This document shows positions 18,994 through 29,413 of a stretch of DNA of 64,000 bases, piece after piece. Below the pieces are notes generated by a model. The model was given only the letters and a program-made list of their open reading frames with translations, ran no database searches and had not been told where the DNA came from. The stretch's first letter is position 1; each line of letters begins with the position of its first letter. The translations under genes and the position numbers were made by a program. The stretch is taken from assembly GCF_043729335.1 (NCBI RefSeq), contig NZ_JAYTLQ010000007.1, forward strand, positions 1 to 64,000. Direction: 5' to 3'. The stretch comes from Crenothrix sp043729335. GTDB lineage: Bacteria > Pseudomonadota > Gammaproteobacteria > Methylococcales > Methylomonadaceae.

Positions 18994-19629
18994 GGTTCCC
19001 GCACGTTCGCGTAAATGTTGAGGCATGTAATGACGATCCCCCAGCACTTCCAGCATGGGGCCATGAACATCAAATTTAATAATACTGACCGAACCTGCCG
19101 GGGTATCGATGCGATCTCTATAACGCCCCAAATCAATGCCCATTAAACTGCACAGAATAATGCGTATGGTGGCCTTATGCGAGACTACCAGCACATTGCC
19201 ACGGGTGTATTTAGATTCAATTTCGGTGATAACAGGCAATGCACGGCTGGCGACCTGAACAGCGGTTTCACCCTCAGTCGGTGGATTCCAGGCAGGTTCC
19301 GCCAACCAGCGCAGATAATCTTGTTCGTGGTGGAGCCGAACATCATCCTGTTCCCTTCCCTCCCATGCCCCATAACGAATTTCCCGAAGGCCGTCCCGAA
19401 GCTGCATACGCACACCCAGCGCATTACACAAAGGCCGCGCTGTCGCAACTGTTCTTTGCAGAGGACTGACATAAATATCCGTCCACGGCACAGAGCCATA
19501 AGCATCGGCAAACGCCTGTGCCATAAGGCTTCCTTCGGGTGTCAATTCTGGATCAAGTGCGCCACAATATACGCCGCGTTGGCTGTAAGTGGTCTCACCG
19601 TGGCGCAACAGATAAATCTTCAAGCTCAT
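18991..19629 (-). CDS. Histidine phosphatase family protein (phosphoglycerate mutase-like)
   Basis: Branch-1 histidine phosphatase. I chose the ATG at 19629 (MSLKIYLLRHGET, 212 aa) because AAAGGAG precedes it at good spacing; the longer open frame to 19701 reads through a REP-like repeat. The catalytic RHG motif is at residues 9-11, the second conserved block is EIRYGAWEGREQDDVR, and the second catalytic histidine is in VLVVSHKATIRI. It could be a cofactor-dependent phosphoglycerate mutase, a GpmB-like or CobC-like phosphatase; the substrate cannot be assigned. It lies between ndvB and ackA, all leftward. Confidence 0.88.
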   Translation of the reverse strand: MSLKIYLLRHGETTYSQRGVYCGALDPELTPEGSLMAQAFADAYGSVPWTDIYVSPLQRTVATARPLCNALGVRMQLRDGLREIRYGAWEGREQDDVRLHHEQDYLRWLAEPAWNPPTEGETAVQVASRALPVITEIESKYTRGNVLVVSHKATIRIILCSLMGIDLGRYRDRIDTPAGSVSIIKFDVHGPMLEVLGDRHYMPQHLRERAGT

Positions 19630-19652
19630 TTTAAAATCTCCTTTGTTTGCGC

Positions 19653-19716
19653 CAAGCTCATGAGAGCCTTGCCGAACCATGAACCATAAGTCCTTCGACA
19701 AGCTCAGGACGAACGG
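19653..19716. repeat. REP-like element (CCTTCGACAAGCTCAGGACG family)
   Basis: Contains CTCATGAGAGCCTTG, AACCATGAACCATAAG and CCTTCGACAAGCTCAGGACG, the complement of the core of the element at 45659-45783. A widely distributed proteobacterial intergenic repeat type, here just upstream of the histidine phosphatase gene. Confidence 0.75.
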
Positions 19717-19776
19717 AATATTTTTTAATGCTCAACAAAATAAAATGGACTCAGTACCAGTAAATAGCTCATCTTA

Positions 19777-22700
19777 TTATCCAAGCACTACCCGTACCTG
19801 ATGAGTCTGTCCGTCATCCGACAAAGCAATGCTATTGCCGTTTAACTGCTCTACACCATCCAAATCTATCGAAATAACACCGCGGCAGACAGCATTCGGG
19901 TTTTCAATATTAATGTCATAACGACTATTGCCATGTTGGTAAACCAGGCTGTAATTACGCCATGTTTTGGGGATACAAGGATCAATCACTAACTGGTTAG
20001 CGCGAACCTTTAACCCTAAAATCCATTCCATTCCAGTACGATAATACCAGCCTGCCGCACCTGTATACCAAGTCCAGCCACCACGCCTTGTGTGCGGGGA
20101 CTCGGCATAAATATCTGCTGCCAGCACGTATGGCTCAACTTTGTAAGCATAGCTGCCGGTGCGGCTGGAGGTCCTATGCACGGGGTTTATCATACGCAGC
20201 AATTCTAAGGCTTGGTCACCCTCGCCTAGCATAGCGTAAGCAATAATCGTCCAAATAGCGGCATGGGTATACTGGCCGCCATTTTCCCGCACACCGGGTG
20301 GATAACTTTTAATGTAACCTGGATCACGTTCAATTTTATCAAAAGGCGGCGTAAACAATAAAATAAGATCGTCGCCGTAGCGCACCAGATATTCCCGCAC
20401 CGAGTTCATTGCCCGTTGCGCCCGCTCCTTATCCGCTGCACCGGAAATAATCCCCCAGCTTTGTGCAATTGAATCGATACGACACTCAGCATTACTCGCA
20501 GAACCTAGCGGGGTGCCGTCATCGAAATAAGCCCGTTTATACCAGGCACCATCCCAAGCTTCTTTTTCCACAGCAGTCTTTAGTTGTGTAGAATGCTCGC
20601 GCCACCGCATGGCATGTTCGTTATTACCCCGCGTTTGTGCTACCGCTGCAAATTTGGATAAGGTAGACATTAAAAACCATGCCAGCCAAACACTTTCGCC
20701 TTTACCCTGGTTACCCACGCGATTCATGCCATCATTCCAATCCCCTGTTCCCATGAGCGGTAGTCCATGCACTCCGGTTTTAAGGCTGTGATCCAGCGCA
20801 CGGGCGCAATGTTCAAAAAGGCTCACCTGTTGTACTGATTGGGTGGGTTCAAAATAAGCATCTTCCTGTTCAGCGGTCAATTGAATGCCTTCCAGAAACG
20901 GAATGTTTTCTTCGAGTATGCCAGTATCTCCGCTGACCTTAATATAATGTGCGACCACATAAGGTAGCCAAATAAGGTCATCGGAAAAGTGGGTACGCAC
21001 GCCGCGACCGGACGGCGGATGCCACCAATGTTGTACATCCCCTTCGGCGAACTGCCTTGCCGCTGCACGCAAAATATGAGCACGGGTCAAATCAGGTCTG
21101 GCAACCGCCAAAGCCATGCTATCTTGTAATTGATCTCTAAATCCGAACGCGCCGCCTACCTGATAAAACCCAGCTCTGGCCCACATACGGCAACTTAAGG
21201 TTTGATACAACAACCAGCCATTTAATAATAAGTCAAGTTCACGGTCTGGGGTTTTTACCTGAACTTTACCCAGCACGTGTTCCCAGGATTGCTTTACTTT
21301 ACTAAAGGTGGTTGCGGTCTGGGTTGTTCTATACTGCTGAATCAATTTTCTGGCATGAACACGGTCGTCGCCTTGCCCCAGTAAAAAAACCAGTTCAATG
21401 CTGTCATTGGCATCAAGTTCCACCCAGGTTTCCAATGCCGCACATGGATCTAGCCCCGCACCGACTCTATTTTTTAAGGCTTTAAAACCCAGTAAACTAG
21501 CAGGGGCTGCCAGATTACCGTTACGGCCAATAAATTCAGCGCGATTTCCCGTCCAGCCATTTTGCCGACCCGAAAAATCAGCAAAGGCGGTGCGATGGCC
21601 GAATTCAGAACTCCAATGGTTGTGGGCAAACAAAGCACCTGTTTCAGGATCAAGTTCAGTGACAATATGGATTGCCGTTACCGATCGCGATGCGCCAAGC
21701 ACCCATTCCATATAGGCTGCAACCGTAATACGCCGGGTTCGTCCCGAGGTATTTGTTAAGGTTAAAGACGATATTTTAATAGGGTCATCGGGACTGACAA
21801 ATTGCACAAGTTCGCTATGAATGCCATGTGACTCATGCTCAAAACGGCTATAACCGTGGCCATGGCGGATCAGATAGCTGGCATTGTTAACTCTAATGGG
21901 TAAAGCGGTGGGTGTCCATAGTTCACTGGTTTCATCGTCACGCAAATAAAACACCTCTCCAGGGGAATCTTTAACGGGATCATTTGACCACGGCGTGAGC
22001 TGATTTTCTCGGCTATTACCAGACCACGTACAGCCGCTACCTGATTCTGACACTATAAAACCAAACTCCGCATTGGCAATTACATTCACCCAAGGTGTGG
22101 GTGTCCATTGGTTGTTGTCCAGCACAATGACATACTCACGGCCATCATCACTAAAGCCACCCAGACCATTAAAAAACTCAAGCGGAGGGACTGATAATTT
22201 AGGCGCATGGCTATTGGGATTGGGTAAAACCTTGGCTGGCACAAAAGCAGCTAACGGGCGTGGATGGCGTAACAATTGTTCCGCTAATGTGCCTCGTTTG
22301 CCAACCAGTACCGTACGCGCTGTTGTTTTCAACATGAGTTTTGCTTCTATGGATAGCTGTTCGCCCCGTAGCACAAAAATACTGCCCCGTGCCTCATGCT
22401 CTTTAGGGGCAAAAAGTGCCAACTTGTCGCGCACCATCCCTTCCAGTAAGGTTTGCAAATCACCGGCGTAAGATAATTCTTTTTCGTTTAATATCACCAA
22501 ATCGACAGCCAGGCCTTTCATGCGCCAATACTCGTGGGCACGTAATAATTGTTCAACAATAAGCCGGTCTTCTGGCTCTGTTATGCGCAATAAAACAATA
22601 GGGCGGTCGCCGGAAATGCCTTGCCGCCACAATTCTGTCACGTTCATGGTATTCATCTGCATGAGCTTGCTGGAAGGTCTTAGCCAGGGATCGGCGTACA

Positions 22701-25700
22701 GCAAACGACTGGATAAATCCTGAAATAACTGCGCCTCATCGGGTTTCGTGCGTAAATGACGCATTTGCACATGCGCATGTGTCCATGCCAGAGAAGACAC
22801 ACGCTCGAATGTCAGCAGGTTATGATATTTGTAGGCAGCATCTTCCACGGCCTGGCGACTGCTAGCCACTAGGGTAGTAAACGTCACATGCTCTGTTGTG
22901 CCTGCGGCAATCTGGATGCGGGTACGCAAACTGAATATAGGATCAAGAACATTGCCGACCGTATTCGTTAATGGACGGCCATCCATGATTGCAAGGGGTT
23001 CTCGCAAGGTTTGGCCACGGCCAATAAAGCGTGCCCTATCGGTTTCGTATTGCAGGCTTTCCTGGGGTTGCGAACAGATCAGTAAATGCACAGCCCATGT
23101 TTTAGGATCCGTTGCCATACGGGGTCGCCGCTGTGCAATCAAACCTTGAACCTGGGGTAAATACTCGGTCTGGATAAACAGATTTGAAAAGGCCGGATGG
23201 GCAATATCAGCAGCAAAAGACGCCAGCACTATTTCTGCATACGAGGTAATGTCGATTTCCCGGCTATATTCTGAATTATTAGTCAAGCTAAGCCGACGTA
23301 TTTCGGCATCATCTTCAGGGGATATAACAATTTCCAGGGTACTGGTTATTTTATGATCTGTGCGGGTGATGCGGACACGATCTTCAGCAAAATACACTTC
23401 GTAATGTTCGGGTTCAATCGTGGTGGGGTGATAGCCTGCCGACCATACCTGACCACTGCCTACATCGCGCAAATACAGGTAACTGCCCCAGGCATCCCGC
23501 GTTACGTCTTCGCGCCAGCGTGTTACCGCCAAATCACGCCACGCGCTATAACCTGATCCTGCGGCAGTAATCATGACGGCATAACGCCCGTTAGACAGTA
23601 AGTGCGCAGAAGGCACAGCGGAGGTAGGGGACGGCACACGGCGAATCGGCGGCTGCACCGCTTCCTTGACTTCAGAAATAACTTCCAGGATGGGCACATT
23701 ATCCATATCAACATTTGCGGGAATACGTTCCTGTAACAACAAATCCGCCGCTTCGATCAGTGGGGTATTATGAAAACGATGCCGCATAATCCCATCATGA
23801 ACCACATTAGAAATGGCCACCAGGGACATGCCTTGGTGGTGAGCCATATAGCAACGCACTATGGCAACCCGTTGATTTTCTGCCAGCCGCACGGGTGTAA
23901 AATCCAGGGCTTCATAAAAGCCAAAGGGACCTAACGCACCTTCATGCTCTAAGCGTTCAAAATTTTTCACGGCCGCATGCGGCAGGTACATCGCGGCCAA
24001 GGCGGTGGCGTAGGGGGAAATCACCAGCTCATCGCCAAGACCTCGTTTTATACCTAAACCCGGCACACCAAAGGCAGAATATTGATAAGTGAAATACAGG
24101 TCACGGCCATTAAATGCAGCCTCTGAAACACCCCAGGGGACACCGCGTTCCACACCATATTCTATTTGCCTGTTAACCGCCAGGCGACATGTCTGGTCTA
24201 GCAAGCTATAACGGGGGGTAAACATCACCAGGGAAGGCATCAGGTATTCAAACATGGAACCTGACCATGACAACAGCACCATGCCATCTCCAACACGGGT
24301 GACCCGCCGCCCTAAATGGAACCAGTGCTTGCCGGGCACGTCACGTTTGGCGATGGCAATAAAACTGGAAAGCCGCGCTTCGGATGCCAGTAAATCGTAG
24401 TAACTAGGATCAAGTGCGGCTTCTGCGACGCGATATCCAATTGAAAACATGTGGCATTCAGGGTCATAAAGAAAACGGAAATCCATGCCATAAAACAAGG
24501 TATCTAGCCGTAAAATCATATTTTCCAAACGCTGGCTCAGCACGTCTGCCTGTGCTGCGGCATGCTCTATGGCTATTGTTAAGGCGTTCAGGTCAACCGA
24601 TTCCAGGGGGGATGCCGCCAGATTGAGTAAACACTGCACATAACAGCTGGACAGGTCAGCCAAATGAGTATTAAGCACCAGCTGCGTTGATGCCGCTATA
24701 GGATGCGGAAATTTGGTATCTGATTCAGCACTTGCGGAAAAATGAATCCAGGGAATTAAGCTATTGACATCACGCAGGTGAGAATGGATATCGTCATGTA
24801 ACAATTTGGCCCATGTCAATGCCTCGTTATCGTCAACATCATCCAATTCGGTAGCGTAGGTCTTGGCCAGATCATAAAGTATCTCAACTGCGTCAGCCAG
24901 CTGTTGCCATAAATCACTCCATTCTTTTAAATCCGCAGGATAGCTACTTAAAAGTTCCCTGATGCTGCTACCTTGTTGTTGTAGTTTTTTTAAAATGACA
25001 GCATGCACGCTGTGGTTATCAATAAGCTTAACCAGTGCGCTGGTAAACAACTGATGGGTATCTTTAAGCCCTGTCAGCCTATTAGAAAACGTCAACGGCT
25101 GGCTCAGCATTTCGCGGCATGATTGCGCTATAGTCAGCAAATGCCCGGCTAGGTTGCCACTGTCGACGGTAGAAATATAGCGCGGTTCCAAGGTATGTAG
25201 ATTACCGGTATCGTACCAATTATAGAAATGGCCATTTAAGCGCGGTAATTCCGTGAGCGTTGTCAGGGTGGCATCAAGGCGATCAACAGTGTCCATCAAT
25301 CCTAGCCAGCCAAAATCCCTGGCCGTGACTACAGATAACAAATACAGGCCAAAATTAGTAGGTGAACTCCGATGGGCAATGACCGGTTCCGGGTCTTCCT
25401 GAAAATTGTCCGGCGGTAGATAATGCTCTTGCTCGGTCACAAAAGTGGTAAAAAAACACCAGATGCGCCTGCCGATCAAACGCAGCTTTTCACTGTCCTC
25501 AATCAACAAAGATTCTACCCTATCAATCCGGGGTGGAAGACTTAAGCCATGAGCAATAATGGGTGCCAGCCACCATGCCAATAAAAACGCTGCGGCCAAA
25601 TTAAGCCCAGCCGGATTAAAGAAGATTATTACCCCCGCTGCCCCAATAACCATGGCGCTGGACTTGTATAAAGGCCTGATTAAATTTTTCAGTGCATGGT

Positions 25701-28473
25701 CGGATGCAGATTTTGCTTGTTCAGCGGTCACCCATTGCAACAGTTTTTTCCTGGTAATCAGCAGCCGCACCAGCGTGAAGCCAATAGCGTCCATCATCAG
25801 CCACGCACGTTGTGCCAGTAAAGTGACTGTCAATCCGCTGCTACCTAATGCCCAGAGCATATTTTCTGCTATTTGACGCCAACACAGCATCGACGCAATG
25901 CCACTTTTAGGCAATTTTAAACTGCTGATAAACGTTAAAATGGCCGGAAAGGCTAAAGCTGTCAATACACAGCCGGTTAACAGTAACTGCGGCGCATTCG
26001 GAATAGACCAGATGGTCACTAACGCAAAAAAAGCGCTGGGCGCAGAAAGCGATCTGCGCAAATTATCTATCATTTTCCAGCGGCCAATCATAGGCATGCC
26101 CTGGCCTTGAAGCCCCAAAATCCAGGGTAATAATTGCCAGTCTCCGCGTGCCCAGCGGTGGTCGCGCGAGGCGGCAACCTCGGTATGGGAGGGGAATTCA
26201 TCAAAAAACTCAATGTCGCTTACCAGGGCACAACACGCAAATACACTTTCAAACAAGTCATGGCTGAGCATGGCATTATCAGGTACACGTCCGTCCAAAG
26301 CGGCCTGAAAAGTATCAACATGATAGAGACCTTTGCCACTGTAAGTACCCAGCGCAAACAAATCTTGGTAGAGCTCAGAGACCGAAACGGAGTAAGAATC
26401 TGTACCGGAAACCCCGGCAAAAAACTGGTGGAACATGGAGTGTTCCTGCCGTAGCGGCAGGGTGGGGGTTACCCTCGGCTGAAGAATGCCGTAACCCTCC
26501 ACAACCCGCTGGAGTTTGGGGTCGAACACCGGCCGATTTAAAGGATGCGCCGCCACCCCCACCAGTTGCGCGACCACGCCCATGGGTAACCGTGTATCCG
26601 CATCCAGGGTGATCACATAACAAATGCCCGCAGGCGCTGAGGCTGGTTTACCATAAATCGGTAAAAAAGAAGTATCGGTCGCACCGCGTAACAGCCGGTT
26701 AAACTCTTCCAGCTTGCCGCGTTTTCGCTCCCAGCCCATCCATTTATTTTCACAAGAATTCCATAAGCGTTTACGATGAAACACAAAAAACCGCTGTCCA
26801 CCGTACTTGGTATTAAGCGCGGCCACGCCGGCAATCGCAGCACTTAATAGCTGGTTATCATTGAGCATGGTTTCGTGTTCTGCATCACACCAATCCGATA
26901 ACAACGCAAAGTAAACATGCTCGCCTAAATTTGACAGATAGCGAATCTCCATTTGTTCAATCTGGTTTTTTACCCCGGCTTCACTGGTAAATAACGTCGG
27001 TACCACAACAAAAGTGCTTAAAGCTTCCGGTACGCCGTCTTTTAAAGCCAGCCTTGGCAGATGATTGGGCGGAAGGCGGGTAATAATAAGCTTATTGACT
27101 ACATTAACAGCAATGTCAGAGGCCAGAAAAACCCCAAATAGTGACAGCAGTATTAACTGAAATTGGCTAAGGCCAGCCGCTAAACTCGCGCTCAAGGGGA
27201 AGGCAAACAACAATAATGTCAATACGCCAATACTGCCGATATATGCAAAACTCGCGTTAGCCACATAGGCACGCAGTAACTTTTTTTTCAGGCCAGGTTT
27301 AAAGTGAACCTCTTTTTCAAATTCGTATCGGCCGTCATCAATTAAATAGTAGCCCGGCTCCTGTTTTATATCGGTACTGCCCTGCTGGCTAGCACGCTTA
27401 GCTTTATCTATGACTTTACGGGCGATTTCTAACTCTGAATGCGCTGAATGTTTGGCGAGATCTTCAATGGCATGGCGATAGCGGTCACGCGTTAAAAAAT
27501 CCATGGTAGAGTAACCATCATAATTGCTTAGGCACTGATCTACTAAGCTTACTTCCTCAACAAACTGCGACCAATCAAACACCGAAATGGCACGCATGCT
27601 GGTAATAATATTGCGGACCGTTAAAGTCCCCGCAATCTGGGTGGCGTGTTCTTTATTGACAATTTCATCAATGCTAACGCCCTGCGCAGTTAACCAGTCA
27701 TTCAGAAAATCCAGGGAAATGGTGGCGCCGGGGTGGGGGTCATGCAAACGTTGTAAAACCTGCACAGCATAGGCCTGACGCAAGTTATCAGCCGGCAATA
27801 CGCCGGTAAATGAAGGCGTATCTGCTTTTTCGGTTTGGGCGGCGATTTGTTCAATGTTGTCAACAAACTCGTCTGCTAGCTGGCGGCCGGATTGAGAACG
27901 CATGATGCGAACCGCCAAACGGCGAAGATTTTCAATCAGTAAAATTCTAAGGGTGACCGGTATTGCCCAAAGCTCGCCAATGGTGAGCGGGTCAACGCTT
28001 TGATAAGCAGTCACGAAATGCTTGAGTAATTCAGCATCAAAACGGCTATCAGTATGCGCCACCAATGCCCAGGCAATACCGTAAACACGGGGATAACCTG
28101 CCAGCACACCGTCAGCTAATTTAGGCAAGTCCAGATAAAAGCTTTCAGGCAAGTCAACCAGTATGCTGCTAACTTGTTCGTCAATCACATGGAAATTATC
28201 CAGTAGCCATTCCGCTGCGGGGGTAATGGCCTGTTGTTGATGCGCTGTTTGGGCAACTGCTTGGTAGGCGGCTAACAATACATGGGAGTTCTCGCGAACC
28301 CGGGGGATGAGTTTTTGACCTTCTTTAACCGCCGTAATTTTTTGAGCTTTTGCCAAGCTTACTGCATGTTGCGCTAGCCGCTCAATGCTGAATAATTCGA
28401 ACCGAATGGGTGTTTCCTCTCCCCCCGGATGGTCGACTCTATTATGCTGTCTTTGTTCTCGACGCTTCGCCAT
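19777..28473 (-). CDS. ndvB: Cyclic beta-1,2-glucan synthase (NdvB/ChvB-like)
   Basis: Giant inner-membrane enzyme (2898 aa) that makes beta-1,2-glucan and sets the ring size. In order: an N-terminal region, membrane helices near residues 410-470, a GT84 glycosyltransferase domain with DAD (TLDADTRLPMG, about 615-625) and RWARGDW (about 775), helices near 840-1000, a glucoamylase-like domain from about 1080 (YNWYDTGNLHTLEPRYIS), and two carbohydrate-binding/GH94 phosphorylase-like regions from about 1630 and 2110, with the catalytic-type block GTGDWNDGMNRVG near 2577. TAGGAGA precedes the start. Length matches rhizobial ChvB/NdvB. No ndvA-type exporter lies nearby. Products would be periplasmic osmoregulated glucans. 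Confidence 0.93.
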   Translation of the reverse strand: MAKRREQRQHNRVDHPGGEETPIRFELFSIERLAQHAVSLAKAQKITAVKEGQKLIPRVRENSHVLLAAYQAVAQTAHQQQAITPAAEWLLDNFHVIDEQVSSILVDLPESFYLDLPKLADGVLAGYPRVYGIAWALVAHTDSRFDAELLKHFVTAYQSVDPLTIGELWAIPVTLRILLIENLRRLAVRIMRSQSGRQLADEFVDNIEQIAAQTEKADTPSFTGVLPADNLRQAYAVQVLQRLHDPHPGATISLDFLNDWLTAQGVSIDEIVNKEHATQIAGTLTVRNIITSMRAISVFDWSQFVEEVSLVDQCLSNYDGYSTMDFLTRDRYRHAIEDLAKHSAHSELEIARKVIDKAKRASQQGSTDIKQEPGYYLIDDGRYEFEKEVHFKPGLKKKLLRAYVANASFAYIGSIGVLTLLLFAFPLSASLAAGLSQFQLILLSLFGVFLASDIAVNVVNKLIITRLPPNHLPRLALKDGVPEALSTFVVVPTLFTSEAGVKNQIEQMEIRYLSNLGEHVYFALLSDWCDAEHETMLNDNQLLSAAIAGVAALNTKYGGQRFFVFHRKRLWNSCENKWMGWERKRGKLEEFNRLLRGATDTSFLPIYGKPASAPAGICYVITLDADTRLPMGVVAQLVGVAAHPLNRPVFDPKLQRVVEGYGILQPRVTPTLPLRQEHSMFHQFFAGVSGTDSYSVSVSELYQDLFALGTYSGKGLYHVDTFQAALDGRVPDNAMLSHDLFESVFACCALVSDIEFFDEFPSHTEVAASRDHRWARGDWQLLPWILGLQGQGMPMIGRWKMIDNLRRSLSAPSAFFALVTIWSIPNAPQLLLTGCVLTALAFPAILTFISSLKLPKSGIASMLCWRQIAENMLWALGSSGLTVTLLAQRAWLMMDAIGFTLVRLLITRKKLLQWVTAEQAKSASDHALKNLIRPLYKSSAMVIGAAGVIIFFNPAGLNLAAAFLLAWWLAPIIAHGLSLPPRIDRVESLLIEDSEKLRLIGRRIWCFFTTFVTEQEHYLPPDNFQEDPEPVIAHRSSPTNFGLYLLSVVTARDFGWLGLMDTVDRLDATLTTLTELPRLNGHFYNWYDTGNLHTLEPRYISTVDSGNLAGHLLTIAQSCREMLSQPLTFSNRLTGLKDTHQLFTSALVKLIDNHSVHAVILKKLQQQGSSIRELLSSYPADLKEWSDLWQQLADAVEILYDLAKTYATELDDVDDNEALTWAKLLHDDIHSHLRDVNSLIPWIHFSASAESDTKFPHPIAASTQLVLNTHLADLSSCYVQCLLNLAASPLESVDLNALTIAIEHAAAQADVLSQRLENMILRLDTLFYGMDFRFLYDPECHMFSIGYRVAEAALDPSYYDLLASEARLSSFIAIAKRDVPGKHWFHLGRRVTRVGDGMVLLSWSGSMFEYLMPSLVMFTPRYSLLDQTCRLAVNRQIEYGVERGVPWGVSEAAFNGRDLYFTYQYSAFGVPGLGIKRGLGDELVISPYATALAAMYLPHAAVKNFERLEHEGALGPFGFYEALDFTPVRLAENQRVAIVRCYMAHHQGMSLVAISNVVHDGIMRHRFHNTPLIEAADLLLQERIPANVDMDNVPILEVISEVKEAVQPPIRRVPSPTSAVPSAHLLSNGRYAVMITAAGSGYSAWRDLAVTRWREDVTRDAWGSYLYLRDVGSGQVWSAGYHPTTIEPEHYEVYFAEDRVRITRTDHKITSTLEIVISPEDDAEIRRLSLTNNSEYSREIDITSYAEIVLASFAADIAHPAFSNLFIQTEYLPQVQGLIAQRRPRMATDPKTWAVHLLICSQPQESLQYETDRARFIGRGQTLREPLAIMDGRPLTNTVGNVLDPIFSLRTRIQIAAGTTEHVTFTTLVASSRQAVEDAAYKYHNLLTFERVSSLAWTHAHVQMRHLRTKPDEAQLFQDLSSRLLYADPWLRPSSKLMQMNTMNVTELWRQGISGDRPIVLLRITEPEDRLIVEQLLRAHEYWRMKGLAVDLVILNEKELSYAGDLQTLLEGMVRDKLALFAPKEHEARGSIFVLRGEQLSIEAKLMLKTTARTVLVGKRGTLAEQLLRHPRPLAAFVPAKVLPNPNSHAPKLSVPPLEFFNGLGGFSDDGREYVIVLDNNQWTPTPWVNVIANAEFGFIVSESGSGCTWSGNSRENQLTPWSNDPVKDSPGEVFYLRDDETSELWTPTALPIRVNNASYLIRHGHGYSRFEHESHGIHSELVQFVSPDDPIKISSLTLTNTSGRTRRITVAAYMEWVLGASRSVTAIHIVTELDPETGALFAHNHWSSEFGHRTAFADFSGRQNGWTGNRAEFIGRNGNLAAPASLLGFKALKNRVGAGLDPCAALETWVELDANDSIELVFLLGQGDDRVHARKLIQQYRTTQTATTFSKVKQSWEHVLGKVQVKTPDRELDLLLNGWLLYQTLSCRMWARAGFYQVGGAFGFRDQLQDSMALAVARPDLTRAHILRAAARQFAEGDVQHWWHPPSGRGVRTHFSDDLIWLPYVVAHYIKVSGDTGILEENIPFLEGIQLTAEQEDAYFEPTQSVQQVSLFEHCARALDHSLKTGVHGLPLMGTGDWNDGMNRVGNQGKGESVWLAWFLMSTLSKFAAVAQTRGNNEHAMRWREHSTQLKTAVEKEAWDGAWYKRAYFDDGTPLGSASNAECRIDSIAQSWGIISGAADKERAQRAMNSVREYLVRYGDDLILLFTPPFDKIERDPGYIKSYPPGVRENGGQYTHAAIWTIIAYAMLGEGDQALELLRMINPVHRTSSRTGSYAYKVEPYVLAADIYAESPHTRRGGWTWYTGAAGWYYRTGMEWILGLKVRANQLVIDPCIPKTWRNYSLVYQHGNSRYDINIENPNAVCRGVISIDLDGVEQLNGNSIALSDDGQTHQVRVVLG

Positions 28474-28527
28474 GGTTTAATTCTCCTAACCCACACAAAA
28501 TACTTGAGTCACTACCGGCGATAGATA

Positions 28528-28650
28528 TTAAAAATTCCTAGTCTCCAAAAGTGACCCGTTAATACGATAATCATAAAAAGCCTTGGCCATTGCTAAGTGG
28601 GTAAAATTCGCAACGGCAATCTGTGCAATAATCAATAAGGTGATTTGCAT
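28528..28650 (-). CDS. Hypothetical 40-aa peptide
   Basis: A short frame upstream of ndvB: MQITLLIIAQIAVANFTHLA followed by a polar tail (YDYRINGSLLETRNF). The first 20 residues are hydrophobic, so it could be a membrane or leader peptide. ACAGGTAAAG precedes the ATG as a weak ribosome site. It sits next to two other tiny membrane-peptide genes on the same strand. Not recognised; may be spurious. Confidence 0.3.
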   Translation of the reverse strand: MQITLLIIAQIAVANFTHLAMAKAFYDYRINGSLLETRNF

Positions 28651-28693
28651 CGGCTTTACCTGTAATGCTACAAGGTAGCGGCATTATTTTTGG

Positions 28694-28852
28694 CTAAATT
28701 CTGCCCATTAACACCAGCACCAGTAAGATGATAAGAATCAGCCCAAGACCACTGCTAGGCCCGTAGCCCCAGTTCCGGCTATGGGGCCATCTTGGAATGA
28801 CGCCAACCAGCATCAGTAGAATAACGACAAGTAATAAGCTGCCAATTGACAT
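28694..28852 (-). CDS. DUF3309 family small membrane protein
   Basis: A 52-aa protein: a hydrophobic N-terminal helix (SLLLVVILLMLVGVIP), then RWPHSRNWGYGPSSGLG and a second hydrophobic helix (LILIILLVLVLMG). The W/P/H-rich loop WPHSRNWGYGPS is the signature of DUF3309. Members are common in proteobacteria, often near stress genes, with unknown function. It follows the DUF3096 gene on the same strand after about 40 bp. Confidence 0.8.
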   Translation of the reverse strand: MSIGSLLLVVILLMLVGVIPRWPHSRNWGYGPSSGLGLILIILLVLVLMGRI

Positions 28853-28891
28853 GGTTAACGCCCTTGTTTAAAAATTTTAAATTAATATAAT

Positions 28892-29050
28892 CTAAAAACG
28901 CCCCAAATTGATGGGATGATGAGTGAGCCCTAGAACACCGACAACAATTAAATAAATGGCTACAAAATAGTTTAAAAACCGTGGAATCATCAAAATCAAT
29001 ACCCCTACTACAAGTGCCAGTACGGGTTCAATGGCGAGATTTAAATTCAT
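28892..29050 (-). CDS. DUF3096 family small membrane protein
   Basis: A 52-aa protein with two hydrophobic segments (IEPVLALVVGVLILMIP and FVAIYLIVVGVLGL) joined by RFLNY, matching the DUF3096 pattern. Function unknown. AAAGGAGC lies upstream of the ATG. A TGTACG-N4-CGCACA palindrome lies about 54-69 bp upstream and probably controls this gene and the DUF3309 gene downstream. Confidence 0.8.
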   Translation of the reverse strand: MNLNLAIEPVLALVVGVLILMIPRFLNYFVAIYLIVVGVLGLTHHPINLGRF

Positions 29051-29103
29051 GGCGATGCTCCTTTAGGAATGCTTAAAGTTTAATCAAAATCTTAAGTTCG
29101 CTC

Positions 29104-29119
29104 TGTACGCTAACGCACA
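29104..29119 (-). promoter_or_regulatory. TGTRCG-N4-CGYACA palindrome, site 2
   Basis: TGTACGCTAACGCACA, about 55 bp upstream of the DUF3096 start, followed by TAATATG. Near-perfect inverted repeat. One of the eight-site set. Confidence 0.6.
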
Positions 29120-29274
29120 TAATATGACTGTCCATGCTAAATAGACGGCTAATTTTAGGTGGTTAATTTACAAAACCAGCTATCCGCTTACAGTAACGTG
29201 GAGATACAATAAAAATACCGAGAAAACCTTAAGATTTATGACCTTTCTATTTTTTTTGTTTTTATGTGTCTGCC

Positions 29275-29383
29275 TATACAGCGTTTTCAGTATCGATTAG
29301 TTATATTGGAGGGAATGCAAACCTAGGTTTGTGCTCCACTACTAATAATTAATGTTATTCACCTGATATGAAAACGCTATAAA
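29275..29383 (+). mobile_element. 109-bp MITE-like palindromic element, copy 2
   Basis: Begins TATACAGCGTTTTCAGTATC and ends GAAAACGCTATAAA; the centre GCAAACCTAGGTTTG is palindromic. Very similar to the copy at 49665-49773 and in the same orientation. It lies in the gap between DUF3096 and the DUF1207 gene end. Confidence 0.85.
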
Positions 29384-29413
29384 AGACAAGCAGTTCGTTT
29401 ATAGTATTTTCGG

